64,000 nucleotides of DNA. Origin: Terriglobales bacterium. GTDB lineage: Bacteria; Acidobacteriota; Terriglobia; Terriglobales; Acidobacteriaceae. Below, one piece after another: positions 1-9,300 of the stretch. Numbering within the stretch: position 1 is the stretch's first letter; each line of letters starts with the position of its first letter. The translations under genes and the position numbers were made by a program. The stretch lies in NCBI GenBank assembly GCA_035651995.1, contig DASRER010000020.1:186001-250000 (forward strand). The letters run 5' to 3'. A model generated the notes under the pieces. It did no database searches. It was not told where the DNA came from and worked only from the letters and a program-made list of their open reading frames with translations.

Positions 1-41
1 GCAGGATTCACCGCAGAAACCCGTAGGCAAGGAATTCGTAA

Positions 42-65
42 GCGGCGCATCAGCGCCGCCTTTTT
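42..65 (+). terminator. Rho-independent terminator
   Basis: Perfect 7-bp stem (GCGGCGC, loop ATCA, GCGCCGC) followed by C and five T. It would end a plus-strand gene lying left of the window. The 41 bases before it contain no recognisable coding end. Confidence 0.75.
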
Positions 66-149
66 ATGCGGGACCCACCTCATCCCTGATAGGGGAAGGG
101 TGACTTTTTCGGCGCGCTCGGTGGCTTCGCCGGGCAAGAGCCTTCTTGA

Positions 150-170
150 AATTGAAATTCATTTTCAATT
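150..170. promoter_or_regulatory. 21-bp palindrome resembling a Fur/PerR box
   Basis: An AT-rich palindrome in GC-rich surroundings: nine of ten arm positions pair around a central C. The inner 15-mer TGAAATTCATTTTCA agrees with 11 of 14 defined positions of the Fur 7-1-7 consensus TGATAATnATTATCA. It lies beyond the 3' end of the TonB receptor and after a terminator, so no promoter it would control is visible in the window. The rest of the 66-261 stretch holds nothing recognisable. Confidence 0.4.
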
Positions 171-261
171 AAAAACCGGGCCGGCGCACGGTCCACGGGC
201 TGGACGGCTGGTTTTTTGCATTGGCCTGTGATTTCCCGGCCGCGACCGGCACGGGCAGGAA

Positions 262-2757
262 TTACTTTTTCTTCCCCAGGAGCCTAATTCTGGCGGTCAC
301 GCGGCGGCGCTCGAAGCCGCTGAAGGTGAGGAATTCCGGCGAGTCAACGTCATTGTTGACCACGCTCGGATTGGAGTGCGCCGTCACGTTCTCGATGACG
401 CCGCGCAGCGCGAGCTGGTAGTCGCCAAAGCGGAACCGCCACTCCAGCCCGGGATTGATGGAAAGGAAATCGGGAAAGCGCGCCGCGTTGGGGGTACCCA
501 CGATCCGTTGGTCCTGGTTCAGGATGGAAAAAGGCAGGCCGTCTCTCCACTCCATGGAGTAAACGAAATCGAGGCGCTTCAGCTTAGGCAGCGGCAGCCA
601 TCCCCAGGTGATGAAGCGGTTGGGTGTGTCCCAGGGCAGCGGGCCGCCTGCCTGCGGGCTGAAGACCGGGTTGGTCAGGGTGTAGTCCACTACCGCGTTG
701 GAGCGCGCCGAAGAGCGCGTGTACGCGCCAAACAGCGCGTAGTTTCCCGTAAAAACCTTGCGCGCCGAGATTGTGACCGCATCGTAGTGGTCGCGGCGGT
801 CGTTGGTGAGCGCGTAGTTTCCCGCCAGCACCGTGGCGGGGTTCGTGTTGAGGAACGTGAAGCCGTCTTTGCCGCGCTTCCGGATGAACTCGACGCTGGC
901 ATAGACCTTCGCCGGCAGCTTTCGCTCCACGCCGATGCTCCAGTTCAGGAAACGCGGCGCCTGCAGCGCAGCCTGGTCAACGCTGAACGTCGTTTTCAGC
1001 GGCGGCCCGAGGGGCGTTGTGCCGTCGGCCGCGAAGTACGTGTCGAGGCGCGGGCCGGTAAGCGCGCGGGCGAGGAAGTCGAGGTGGGTGCGGTCGTAAT
1101 AGAGCCCGACGCCGGCTGAGATTTTGGTGTCGCTGTTGAGCAGATACGTGCTGGCAAGGCGCGGGGAGAAGAGCGAGCGGCGGACGATCTGGTCCCAGTC
1201 AAATCGCAGGCCGAGTTCCAGCAGCAGATGTTCGGCGGGCGACCAGCGGTCCTGAGCGTACGCGCCGGTTTCGAAATTGTTTCTCTCGAATGCGGCGGTT
1301 GGCAGGAACTGGCTCGTTCGCGACAGCGTGCCGTCCTCCCGGAAGACAAAGATGGGCCGGCGCGCGAACTCCTGGTCGAACTTGATGTGATCGGCGCTGA
1401 GGCCGAAGACGAAGTCGTGCCGGCCCGCCGCGTGGAATGACGGGAGGTAGAGCTTGCCGAAGGCCTCCACGCGGCGCGAGTGTCCGCTGGAGCGCTCGAA
1501 GTAGTTCCCCGAGTTGCCGTTCGGATGGACCTCGTAGGGCTTGTCGCCGAAGGGAATGAAGCTGTCGCGAAAGCGGACGGCGGCGACGCCGGCTTCAAGC
1601 AGCATGCCGTTGGAGAAGTACTGCTGGTCCTTGATGCCGGCCAGATACGCGGTCTGATTGCGGATCAGCGTCGTTTCGAGTGGATTGAAGACGGAGAGGC
1701 CCTCACCTTCGGAGTGGTAGCCGTTCAGCAGCAGGCTGGAGGTGAGGATGTTTCCCGGCCTTAGATTGATCTGCGCTTTTGCCAGATTGCTTCCGCGCCA
1801 GACCGGCGCGCGGTCAGCCCCGTCGGGCAATTCGCGAACGATGTTGCTGTCGTACTCGGCGTCGAGCGCGTCGAAGAACCACGCCCGGCCCTTCCTGATC
1901 GGGCCTGAGAACGTGAAGCGCGGCACCCACTTGTCGAAATTGATGCCCTTCTTGCTGGTCCAGGAAGGCGGGAAGTTGGTGGCGGTGAAGCGGAAGTTGT
2001 CGGCGCCCATGCCGGTGTTCAGCGCGACGACGCCGCCGCTGGCCTTGCCGTACTCGGCGGAGTAGCGGCTCGACTGCACATTGACTTCGCGGACGCCGTC
2101 GGCGCTGACGCGCATGGCGAGCAGCCCGCTCACCGGCGAGCGGATGTCAAAACCATCCAGCAGATCGAGCGTCTGGTAGCTCTCGGCGCCGGCCACGTGC
2201 ACCTGCCCGGTCGGGTCCTGGACCACGCCGGGGACAAAGGGGAGCAGGTTGCGGATGTCGCGCGAGCTGGGATACGGAATGTTGACGATCTCGGGCGTGC
2301 CAAGGTTCGTTTCCTGCCCGGTCTGCTCCGCATCGATGGCGGGCGGCGACTCCACCACGTTCACCACTTCGCGCGCTTCCATCTGGTGCGCCAGCACGAG
2401 GTCCACATCGCGCGTGCCCTGGGCGCGCAGCTCGCCGGCATCCAGTTCGTAGAAGCCGGTCTTCTGCACGTGGATCTGGTAGTCGCCGGGCGGCAGGGCG
2501 TAGAACAGGCAGCGACCGGAGTGGTCGGTGTGGGCCGCCAGGCGTAAGGAATTCGCCGCGGGGTTTGCCGCGGCCTTCGCCGCGGTCAGGGTAACGATGG
2601 CGTCGGGCACCGCCCTGCCGTTCTCATCGGCAATCGTTACGCGAAATGAACTCTGCGGCAGCCGTGGCGGTTCGTTGTTGCGCGGCCGGGCCTGGGCGAT
2701 GGCAGTGCCGGGCAGCAACATCACGGCGAGAACGATCCTCAGGTTTGCGCACTGCAT
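262..2757 (-). CDS. TonB-dependent receptor, Oar-like, with carboxypeptidase regulatory-like domain
   Basis: An 831-residue outer-membrane receptor expected to import a large substrate (siderophore, glycan or peptide) using TonB energy. The start is the ATG at 2757, because it opens directly into a signal peptide (MQCANLRIVLAVMLLPGTAIA); the longer frame adds 22 residues that do not look like a leader. Residues of about 38-125 form a carboxypeptidase-regulatory beta-sandwich (FRVTIADENGRAVPDAIV...). This is followed by a plug domain (IRNLLPFVPGVVQDPTGQVHVAG) and a long beta-barrel with alternating aromatic strands. This CarboxypepD_reg, plug and barrel order is typical of Acidobacteria Oar-like receptors. 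No SusD-like partner is adjacent, so the substrate cannot be inferred. The C-terminus ends RIRLLGKKK, without a classical terminal Phe. Confidence 0.88.
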   Translation of the reverse strand: MQCANLRIVLAVMLLPGTAIAQARPRNNEPPRLPQSSFRVTIADENGRAVPDAIVTLTAAKAAANPAANSLRLAAHTDHSGRCLFYALPPGDYQIHVQKTGFYELDAGELRAQGTRDVDLVLAHQMEAREVVNVVESPPAIDAEQTGQETNLGTPEIVNIPYPSSRDIRNLLPFVPGVVQDPTGQVHVAGAESYQTLDLLDGFDIRSPVSGLLAMRVSADGVREVNVQSSRYSAEYGKASGGVVALNTGMGADNFRFTATNFPPSWTSKKGINFDKWVPRFTFSGPIRKGRAWFFDALDAEYDSNIVRELPDGADRAPVWRGSNLAKAQINLRPGNILTSSLLLNGYHSEGEGLSVFNPLETTLIRNQTAYLAGIKDQQYFSNGMLLEAGVAAVRFRDSFIPFGDKPYEVHPNGNSGNYFERSSGHSRRVEAFGKLYLPSFHAAGRHDFVFGLSADHIKFDQEFARRPIFVFREDGTLSRTSQFLPTAAFERNNFETGAYAQDRWSPAEHLLLELGLRFDWDQIVRRSLFSPRLASTYLLNSDTKISAGVGLYYDRTHLDFLARALTGPRLDTYFAADGTTPLGPPLKTTFSVDQAALQAPRFLNWSIGVERKLPAKVYASVEFIRKRGKDGFTFLNTNPATVLAGNYALTNDRRDHYDAVTISARKVFTGNYALFGAYTRSSARSNAVVDYTLTNPVFSPQAGGPLPWDTPNRFITWGWLPLPKLKRLDFVYSMEWRDGLPFSILNQDQRIVGTPNAARFPDFLSINPGLEWRFRFGDYQLALRGVIENVTAHSNPSVVNNDVDSPEFLTFSGFERRRVTARIRLLGKKK

Positions 2758-2868
2758 GTGTACTCGGCGCCTCGGATGAGGCGCGGTCTGTAAGATGCTA
2801 AAGCGAATCGGGCGTGCAGCCACGCCGGGAAGATGCGGCGGTGGAGCGCGGTGATATCCTCACGCGCC

Positions 2869-3279
2869 ATGGAAGCCAAAGGCCTGACGCCCATTCTCAA
2901 CGTCTCCGATATCGCCGCCAGCTTCGCCTGGTTCGAAAAATGGGGCTGGAAAAGGTGCTGGGACTGGGGCACACCGCCAAGTTTTGGCGCGGTCGGCTCC
3001 GGCAAGTGCGAGATTTTTCTGTGCCAGGGCGCGCAGGGCGGCCGCGGCCGCGGGGCCAACACCACCACGTTCCAAACGGAAGACGACGAACGCGGCGACA
3101 AGGGGGTGTGGATGTCGGTCTGGGTGGACGACGTGGATGCGGCGTACCGTGAGTGCACTGCCGCGGGAATTGAGGTTACCTTCCCGCCCCGCGACATGCC
3201 CTGGAACGTGCGCGAAATGCACGTGCGGCATCCCGACGGGCACGTGTTCCGCGTGAGCAAGGGGCTCGAGGAGGAGTAG
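2869..3279 (+). CDS. VOC (glyoxalase/bleomycin-resistance) family protein
   Basis: A 136-residue protein with the vicinal oxygen chelate fold: beta-alpha-beta opening LTPILNVSDIAASFAWFEKW, WMSVWVDDVDAAYREC in the middle, and the family-typical end VRHPDGHVFRV. The ATG at 2869 is preferred; the frame extends 12 codons upstream but homology-like sequence starts at MEAKGLTPIL. It is divergent from the TonB receptor. VOC members include lyases, dioxygenases and drug-binding proteins, and the substrate cannot be read from the sequence. Confidence 0.8.
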   Translation: MEAKGLTPILNVSDIAASFAWFEKWGWKRCWDWGTPPSFGAVGSGKCEIFLCQGAQGGRGRGANTTTFQTEDDERGDKGVWMSVWVDDVDAAYRECTAAGIEVTFPPRDMPWNVREMHVRHPDGHVFRVSKGLEEE

Positions 3280-3448
3280 GCCGGGCCGCGTGTTCACTGC
3301 CTGGTTAACGTGCTACCGAGCATGTCCCGGAGTAATCGCGGCGGAATGTTCACGGCCCAGCTCTGGCAATGGAAATTCTGCGCGAGTCCCCGGTCGGGCG
3401 ACCTTGGGCATCTGTTGGGCGGGAGGGCGCTGACGGAAAATCTTGCTC

Positions 3449-3967
3449 ATGGCGCGACGAGTCCATGAGCGAGTTCGTCCCGTGTGCCTGGCGCTGATGC
3501 TGGTGGCAGCTTCGGCCGCGTGGGCCGCCGAAGCCGCGCTGGAGACGCTGCCGGCTGCGCCGGAGATAGCCTCCGTGCGCTGGACGGCGGAGCGGTCAAG
3601 CGCGCTGATACCGGCGCCGGCGCAGAGTTCGGCGTCTGTGCGCTTCAACCTGGTTTCTTCGCCGATGCGCGACAGCTCAGGTTCGGCAGCCACTATGTAT
3701 GCGCCGGCCGCGACGGTGCTTTCGGCGCGCGTTGGCCCCGGGCAGCGTCCGCCTTCCGGAATGGATCCGCTGGTTGAGCTGCACTGGCGGCTGGGCGAGC
3801 GGCGCAGCGCCGTTCCCGTGCTGGAAGTGGGCGGGTGCGACCTGGTGTCGCCCGAGCAGGTGCGGGCGTTGCGTGCGGGAGCCGCGGACGCGCGAGGCGT
3901 GGGCACTCGCTCGCGGCGCGCAGTTGCGGCCGCCATCGTGGGATTCCTCAAGACCGGCTGCCAATAG
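3449..3967 (+). CDS. Hypothetical secreted protein
   Basis: A 172-residue protein beginning with a basic stretch and a hydrophobic signal peptide (VCLALMLVAASAAWAAEA). The rest is Ala-, Ser- and Arg-rich, without a motif that I recognise. It contains a central LVELHWRLGERRSAVPVLEVGGCDLVSPEQVR segment in two halves and ends with a Cys (FLKTGCQ). The stop lies 23 bases before the DUF971 gene, so the two could be co-transcribed. Function unknown; the export signal and codon use support a real gene. Confidence 0.55.
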   Translation: MARRVHERVRPVCLALMLVAASAAWAAEAALETLPAAPEIASVRWTAERSSALIPAPAQSSASVRFNLVSSPMRDSSGSAATMYAPAATVLSARVGPGQRPPSGMDPLVELHWRLGERRSAVPVLEVGGCDLVSPEQVRALRAGAADARGVGTRSRRAVAAAIVGFLKTGCQ

Positions 3968-3990
3968 CGGCGGCGTGCCATACTGGAGGC

Positions 3991-4386
3991 ATGCGTCCGC
4001 CATCACCGGCAGCTCCGGCGCCCACGTCCGTGAAGGTCCACATGACGGCCGGTACAGGAGTGGACATCGTTTGGAGCGACGGCCACACCAGCCATTACAG
4101 CTTCCAGTTTTTGCGTGATGCGTGTCCCTGCGCGCTCTGCGACGAGGAGCGCGCCACCCAGGGGCGCCAGCCGGGACAGCCGCCGGCGACGCCGGCGGGC
4201 GCTCTGCCCATGTTTCGGCAGCCGGCGAAACCCACGCAGGCCGAGCAGGTCGGCAAGTACGCGCTCCGCTTCACCTGGAGCGACGGGCACCTGCACGGGA
4301 TCTACTCGTGGGATTTTCTGCGGGATGTGTGCCCGTGCGAGGAGTGCAAGGGAAAAAGGGCGGAAGGTTTGCGGACGCAGAGTTAA
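3991..4386 (+). CDS. DUF971 domain protein (GBBH-like N-terminal domain)
   Basis: A 131-residue protein with the diagnostic DUF971 pattern. A WSDGH segment is followed by LRDACPCALCDEE, and after a linker a second WSDGH segment is followed by IYSWDFLRDVCPCEEC. The Cys clusters (CPCALC and CPCEEC) suggest metal binding. The same fold occurs at the N-terminus of gamma-butyrobetaine hydroxylase and beside iron-sulphur cluster proteins, but its role in stand-alone bacterial proteins is not settled. The start is ATG 3991, preceded by TGGAGG. Confidence 0.8.
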   Translation: MRPPSPAAPAPTSVKVHMTAGTGVDIVWSDGHTSHYSFQFLRDACPCALCDEERATQGRQPGQPPATPAGALPMFRQPAKPTQAEQVGKYALRFTWSDGHLHGIYSWDFLRDVCPCEECKGKRAEGLRTQS

Positions 4387-4566
4387 CGCCGGTTTGCCTG
4401 CAGGGCATTCTCAAGCAGCAGGCGAATTCGATCCGCGTCGGCTTGGTTGATTTACTTTCAGCGACATGTTGTCTCGTTACCCGCCGGGAAACGTTTGTAT
4501 GCCCGCGCGAATCGTTTTCAAAACGCCGTCCTGCGTCAACACTGGGAAGAATTAGAATGAGGGGTA

Positions 4567-7212
4567 GTGCCCCTTCTTGACCAACTCAATCCTCAACAGC
4601 GTGAAGCGGTGGAGCACGTTTCCGGGCCGGTGCTCATCCTGGCGGGGGCGGGCAGCGGGAAGACGCGCGTCATTACGTATCGGATCGCGTACCTGATCGA
4701 GGAGATGGGCGTTTCGCCCGACGCGATCCTGGCCGTCACCTTCACCAACAAGGCCGCCGCCGAGATGGGCGAGCGGGTGCAGCAGATCACCGGCGCGCGG
4801 ACGGTGGCGCAGCCGTGGATTTCGACGTTCCATTCATTCTGCGTGCGCGTGCTGCGGCGCGACATCGAAGCCCTGAATCCGCCGGGGCTCAAGGGCGCGG
4901 GCTACCAGAAAGACTTCGCCATCTACGACGAGGGCGATCAGCAAAGCGTGGTGAAGGCCGCCATCCGGCGGCTGGGGCTCGACGACAAGCAGCTCACGCC
5001 GCGCGCGGTGCTCTCGAAGATTTCTTGGGCGAAGAACCACATGCTCGATCCGCAGGAGCTCTACCTGCAGTCGGCCGATCCGAAGAACGAGCAGGTGGCG
5101 CACGTCTACGAGATTTATCGCCAGGAATTGCGCAAGGCCAACGCGCTCGATTTCGACGACCTGCTGCTGGAGACGGTGCGGCTGCTGAAGACGGCGGCCG
5201 ATGTCCGCGAGAAATATGCGCGGCGGTTCGAGCACATCCTGGTGGACGAATACCAGGACACGAACCGGCCGCAGTACGAGCTGATGCGGCAGCTCGCCTC
5301 GGTGCACCACAACGTGTGCGCGGTGGGCGACGAGGACCAGAGCATCTACTCGTGGCGCGGGGCGGACATTCGCAACATTCTGGAGTTCGAGCGCGACTTC
5401 CCCAACGCGCGCATCGTGCGCCTGGAGCAGAACTATCGCTCGACGCAGAACATTCTCCAGGCGGCGAGCGCGGTGGTGAGCAACAACCTGAAGCGCAAAG
5501 GCAAGAACCTGTGGACGTCGCGCAAGGGCGGCGCGCGCGTGGGTTTTTACGAAGCGCCCGACGGCGAGAACGAGGCGCTGTTCATCGCCGACATGGTGAA
5601 TGCCTACGTGCAAAAAAGCGCCGCCGAGCGCGACTCCAAGCATGCGCCGCGCGCGGCGGTGCTCTATCGCACGAACTCGCAGTCGCGATTGTTCGAAGAG
5701 GCGATGCGGCGTTACCAGCTCAAGTATCACGTCGTTGGCGGTTTCTCGTTTTACGAGCGCGCCGAGATCAAGGACATGACCAGCTATCTGAAGCTGGCGC
5801 TAAACCCGCGCGACGACATTGCCTACAAGCGCGTGGTGAACACGCCGCCGCGCGGCCTCGGCAAGGGCACGCTGGAGACGCTGGAGCGCCTGGCGCTGGA
5901 GACGGGCATCTCGCTGTGGCAGGCGATGGAAGAGGCAATCGAGCGCAAGCTGCTGCCGCCGCGCGCGCTGGCCGCGCTGGTGAGCTTTCGCGATTTGGTC
6001 CTCGACGCGCGGGCGATGCTGGGCGGTGAGTATGCGCAGCGGCTGGTGTTGAACGCTGCGGAACCATTGCGCGGAAACGCGGAGGCGCGGAGCGAACCGG
6101 AGTTAGAAACCGCAGCGGATGAGGAAATTCAGTTTCCGTTCGGGGCGATGGTGAAGGAGACAGATTCGGGTGATGCGGAGGCGCTGCCAACAACGTCTCC
6201 ACCAGAGAGCGAGGCCGGCGACCAACGACCGCAGACCGACGCCGGCCCAGCGGCGTCTACAGCTGAAATTCTGAAGTTCCTGCTCGATCGCACGGCTTAC
6301 ATCAAGACGCTCGAAGAAGAGGACACGCCGGAAGCGTGGGCGCGCATCGAGAACCTGCGCGAGTTGGTGAACGCGGCGATGGATTCGCGCGACCGCGGCG
6401 AAACGCTGGCCGAGTTTCTCGATCATGCGGCGCTGGTGAGCGAGGCCGACCAGTACGACGCGCGCGCCGGAATCACCCTGATGACGCTGCACGCCGCCAA
6501 GGGGCTGGAGTTTCCGCTGGTGTTTCTCGCCGGCATGGAGGAGGGCCTGTTCCCGCACTCGCGAACGCTGAATTCGCCCGACGACATTGAAGAAGAGCGG
6601 CGGCTGGCATACGTCGGCATGACGCGGGCGATGGACACGCTCATCCTCACGCGCGCGCGCTTCCGGCGGCGCTACGGATCCGATCTGCCAGAGGCGAGCG
6701 TGCCGTCGCGATTCCTGGAGGAAGTTCCGCAGCAGTTGCTGGAAGACCTGGGCTCGCCGCGAGGACGCGGCGCGCCGGCGATCCCGGCGGATTACCGGCA
6801 GCGCTATGGGCGGCCGGGTTACGGATCGGCGACGGCGCCGGACTTTGGCGACACGCACTACGACTACGAGAACGAAGACCAGAGCCGCCCGGCCGGGGGC
6901 GGCCGGGCTCCATCGAACCGGGGAAGGGTCGCGGCCAAGAAGCATGCCGGCCCCGCCTACAACTCGATCGAGAACATCGCCGAGTTCTTTGCCTCGCGCG
7001 GCAAGAAGTTCAAGTTGCCCAGCGTGCCCGTGGCCGAGCCGAGCGGCAAACGCGGTTTCAGGCCGGGGCAGAAGGTGCGGCATCCCAAGTACGGCGAGGG
7101 CACGGTGTACAAGCGCGAAGGCGAAGGCGAAGAGGCGAAGATCACGGTGCAGTTCCCGCGGTTTGGGTTGAAGAAGCTGGTGGAGAAGTACGCGCAGTTG
7201 GAGCGGGTGTAG
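4567..7212 (+). CDS. pcrA: ATP-dependent DNA helicase, UvrD/PcrA type
   Basis: An 881-residue SF1A 3'-5' helicase for repair and for clearing replication conflicts. Seen: Q-motif LNPQQREAV, Walker A AGAGSGKT (26-33), Walker B VDEYQDTN (about 226), motif QSIYSWRGAD, motif V/VI region TLHAAKGLEFPLVF and LAYVGMTRAMDTL. The C-terminus has the PcrA Tudor-like domain (FRPGQKVRHPKYGEGTV...) that binds RNA polymerase. The start is GTG 4567 with GAGGGG just upstream; the nearby ATG 4557 is out of frame. Residues of about 497-566 are a low-complexity insertion (GNAEARSEPELETAADEE... DQRPQTDAGPAAS), whose DNA resembles the repeats found between genes here. Confidence 0.95.
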   Translation: MPLLDQLNPQQREAVEHVSGPVLILAGAGSGKTRVITYRIAYLIEEMGVSPDAILAVTFTNKAAAEMGERVQQITGARTVAQPWISTFHSFCVRVLRRDIEALNPPGLKGAGYQKDFAIYDEGDQQSVVKAAIRRLGLDDKQLTPRAVLSKISWAKNHMLDPQELYLQSADPKNEQVAHVYEIYRQELRKANALDFDDLLLETVRLLKTAADVREKYARRFEHILVDEYQDTNRPQYELMRQLASVHHNVCAVGDEDQSIYSWRGADIRNILEFERDFPNARIVRLEQNYRSTQNILQAASAVVSNNLKRKGKNLWTSRKGGARVGFYEAPDGENEALFIADMVNAYVQKSAAERDSKHAPRAAVLYRTNSQSRLFEEAMRRYQLKYHVVGGFSFYERAEIKDMTSYLKLALNPRDDIAYKRVVNTPPRGLGKGTLETLERLALETGISLWQAMEEAIERKLLPPRALAALVSFRDLVLDARAMLGGEYAQRLVLNAAEPLRGNAEARSEPELETAADEEIQFPFGAMVKETDSGDAEALPTTSPPESEAGDQRPQTDAGPAASTAEILKFLLDRTAYIKTLEEEDTPEAWARIENLRELVNAAMDSRDRGETLAEFLDHAALVSEADQYDARAGITLMTLHAAKGLEFPLVFLAGMEEGLFPHSRTLNSPDDIEEERRLAYVGMTRAMDTLILTRARFRRRYGSDLPEASVPSRFLEEVPQQLLEDLGSPRGRGAPAIPADYRQRYGRPGYGSATAPDFGDTHYDYENEDQSRPAGGGRAPSNRGRVAAKKHAGPAYNSIENIAEFFASRGKKFKLPSVPVAEPSGKRGFRPGQKVRHPKYGEGTVYKREGEGEEAKITVQFPRFGLKKLVEKYAQLERV

Positions 7213-7228
7213 GAGCCGAGGCAGTCAA

Positions 7229-7295
7229 CGCAGAGGACGCAGAGATGGCGGAGGACCAAGTTCTTGTTTCTCCGCGCTCTGCGACCTCTGCGGTG
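7229..7295. repeat. Imperfect inverted repeat, CAGAGG family
   Basis: Left arm CGCAGAGGACGCAGAGA and right arm TCTGCGACCTCTGCGG can pair across about 30 bases. It lies between the convergent ends of pcrA and the CocE-like gene. Related copies occur at 10687, 16919, 19949, 27013, 28822, 36182 and 47121. Confidence 0.75.
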
Positions 7296-7301
7296 AAGTT
7301 T

Positions 7302-9263
7302 TTATTGCGCCGTCACCACCGGCAGCTCCACGAAACTTGCCTGCCCGGGCGCGTGGTAGATGCGTTGCGTCGCCTTCTTGTAGTCCTCCGGCCTGGCCCA
7401 GAAGATGCTCGGCACGAATGTTTGCGGGTTGCGGTCGTAGAGCGGAAACCAACTGGACTGCACCTGGACCATGATGCGATGTCCGGGCAGGAAGACGTGG
7501 TTCGCCGTGGGCAGGATGAATTTGTAGAGCAGCGGCTCGCCGGCGGCGATGGGCTTGGCGGTCTGGAAGCTTTCGCGGTAGCGTCCGCGGAAGGCGTCGG
7601 CTGAGATCATGAGCTGGTAGCCGCCCATTTGCGGGTCGCCGGCGACCTCGTCAGGATAGACGTCGATCACCTTGACGATCCAATCGGAGTCGGTGCCGCT
7701 GGTGGAGGCGACCAGGTTCACGGTCGGCATGCCGCTGATCTTCAGCGGCGACGTGAGCACGTCGGATGTGAACACGGCAACGTCGGTGCGGCCGGAGAAC
7801 TCGCGCTGATCGTCGGCGAGCCAGAGCTTCCATCCCTTGCCATTGCTGGCGTAAGTGGAATCGATTGGCCGCGAGCGGAAGGGAACGGGCTTGGCGGGAT
7901 CGGAGACGTATTCGGTGAACGCCGCGCCGCCCTGCGTGGGAGCGGCGAACCCGGCCTTGCCGCCGGCGCCCAGGTAGAACGGCGTCGGCTTCACCGTACA
8001 GGCAGTCGCACATCCGGCGGGCCAGGCGGGCAGGCGGAGCCAGGTGTTCGTTCCAGTTTCAAACGCGGTGACGGGCGCAATGTCCATGCGGGGCGCGCCG
8101 TCTTGCAGGAAGTGATCGAGGAACGGGCGCAGGACTTCGCGGCGGAACCAGAGCGCGGTGTCGCTCTCAAATTTGACGGCGCCGAGCGAGCTGCCTTCCA
8201 GGATTTCCTGCCCGTGGTGCCACGGACCCATGACGAGAAAAACCTTGTCGTTGGCGGTATCTTTGGGCTTGATGGCGCGATAGACGGCGGGGGCGCCGTA
8301 GATGTCTTCCTGGTCCCACAGGCTGTGGACGAGCAGGACGGGCACTTTCAGCGGCTGCGCGGCGAGGATTTTGTCCACCGCCTGGTCGCGCCAGAAGGCG
8401 TCGTAGCTGGGATGCTCGAGGATCTTGCGCCAGAAGCCCACCTGCTCGAGGCCGTGGCGGCGGCCGAGTTCGCCGGCGGAGCCTGCGGCGAGGAACTCGT
8501 CGTACATGTCGTAATGGCTGGTCCACCACTTGGCTTCGTTGTCGCGCGTGGCCTGCTGCTCGTAGATGTAAGCCATGCCCTGCTCGCGGAAGGCGCCGTT
8601 GTGGAACCAGTCGTCGCCCATCCAGCCGTCGACCATCGGGTTCATTGGCACCGACACCTTGAGCGCGGGATGCGGATTCACCAGCGCCATGAGCGGCAGG
8701 AAGCCGTCGTAGGAAATGCCGAGCACGCCGACGTTGCCATTGGTTTCCGGGACGTTCTTCACCAGCCAGTCGATGGTGTCGTAGGTGTCGGTGGCGTGGT
8801 CCACGGGCGTGGGGTTCTGCGGGCCGTGGAGCGGGCGGTTCATCACGTAGTCGCCTTCCGAGCCGTACTTGCCGCGAATGTCCTGCACCACGCGGATGTA
8901 TCCGCCGCCGACGATCACGTCGGTGGCGTTGTCGTAGCCGTAGAGCGCGGGGCCCAGGTGCGCGCTTTCGAGGTGCGAGGTGAGTTCGCGCGCGTTGTAG
9001 GGCGTGCGCGTGAGCAGGATGGGCGCGCGCCTGGCGCCCTTGGGGACGAGGATCACCGTGCGCAGCTTCACGCCGTCGCGCATGGGGATCATGGCCTCAC
9101 GGCGCTCGTAGTCGAAGTAGTCATACTTCCGCACCAGGTTGGCGGGCGTCTCGCTGGGGTAGTTGGGATACTGCGGCGCCGGCGCCGGCTCCTGCGCCAG
9201 AGACGCGGTTGTGATAAGGAAGAGCGTACAAATCCGAAGGCACAGCTTCGTGTGGGAGAACAT
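7302..9263 (-). CDS. Secreted CocE/NonD family hydrolase
   Basis: A 653-residue alpha/beta hydrolase of the CocE/X-Pro dipeptidyl-peptidase (S15) superfamily. The start is ATG 9263, chosen because it opens a signal peptide (MFSHTKLCLRICTLFLITTASLAQ). The nucleophile motif is GISYDG near residue 180, and the N-terminal strand MRDGVKLRTVILVPKGARRAP is typical. A C-terminal jelly-roll contains FPLYDRNPQTF, a hallmark of the CocE/NonD C-terminal domain. It probably cleaves acyl-amino acid or peptide esters outside the cytoplasm; the substrate is unknown. It is divergent from the acyltransferase at 9301, with 37 bases between starts. Confidence 0.9.
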   Translation of the reverse strand: MFSHTKLCLRICTLFLITTASLAQEPAPAPQYPNYPSETPANLVRKYDYFDYERREAMIPMRDGVKLRTVILVPKGARRAPILLTRTPYNARELTSHLESAHLGPALYGYDNATDVIVGGGYIRVVQDIRGKYGSEGDYVMNRPLHGPQNPTPVDHATDTYDTIDWLVKNVPETNGNVGVLGISYDGFLPLMALVNPHPALKVSVPMNPMVDGWMGDDWFHNGAFREQGMAYIYEQQATRDNEAKWWTSHYDMYDEFLAAGSAGELGRRHGLEQVGFWRKILEHPSYDAFWRDQAVDKILAAQPLKVPVLLVHSLWDQEDIYGAPAVYRAIKPKDTANDKVFLVMGPWHHGQEILEGSSLGAVKFESDTALWFRREVLRPFLDHFLQDGAPRMDIAPVTAFETGTNTWLRLPAWPAGCATACTVKPTPFYLGAGGKAGFAAPTQGGAAFTEYVSDPAKPVPFRSRPIDSTYASNGKGWKLWLADDQREFSGRTDVAVFTSDVLTSPLKISGMPTVNLVASTSGTDSDWIVKVIDVYPDEVAGDPQMGGYQLMISADAFRGRYRESFQTAKPIAAGEPLLYKFILPTANHVFLPGHRIMVQVQSSWFPLYDRNPQTFVPSIFWARPEDYKKATQRIYHAPGQASFVELPVVTAQ

Positions 9264-9300
9264 GGGCGGGGATTTTAACGCAGCCGCGGATGTGTCGAGC

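Noticed and set aside
7629-9278. 549-codon frame opposite the CocE-like gene
   Set aside because: Antisense shadow, Val/Gly/Ala-rich.
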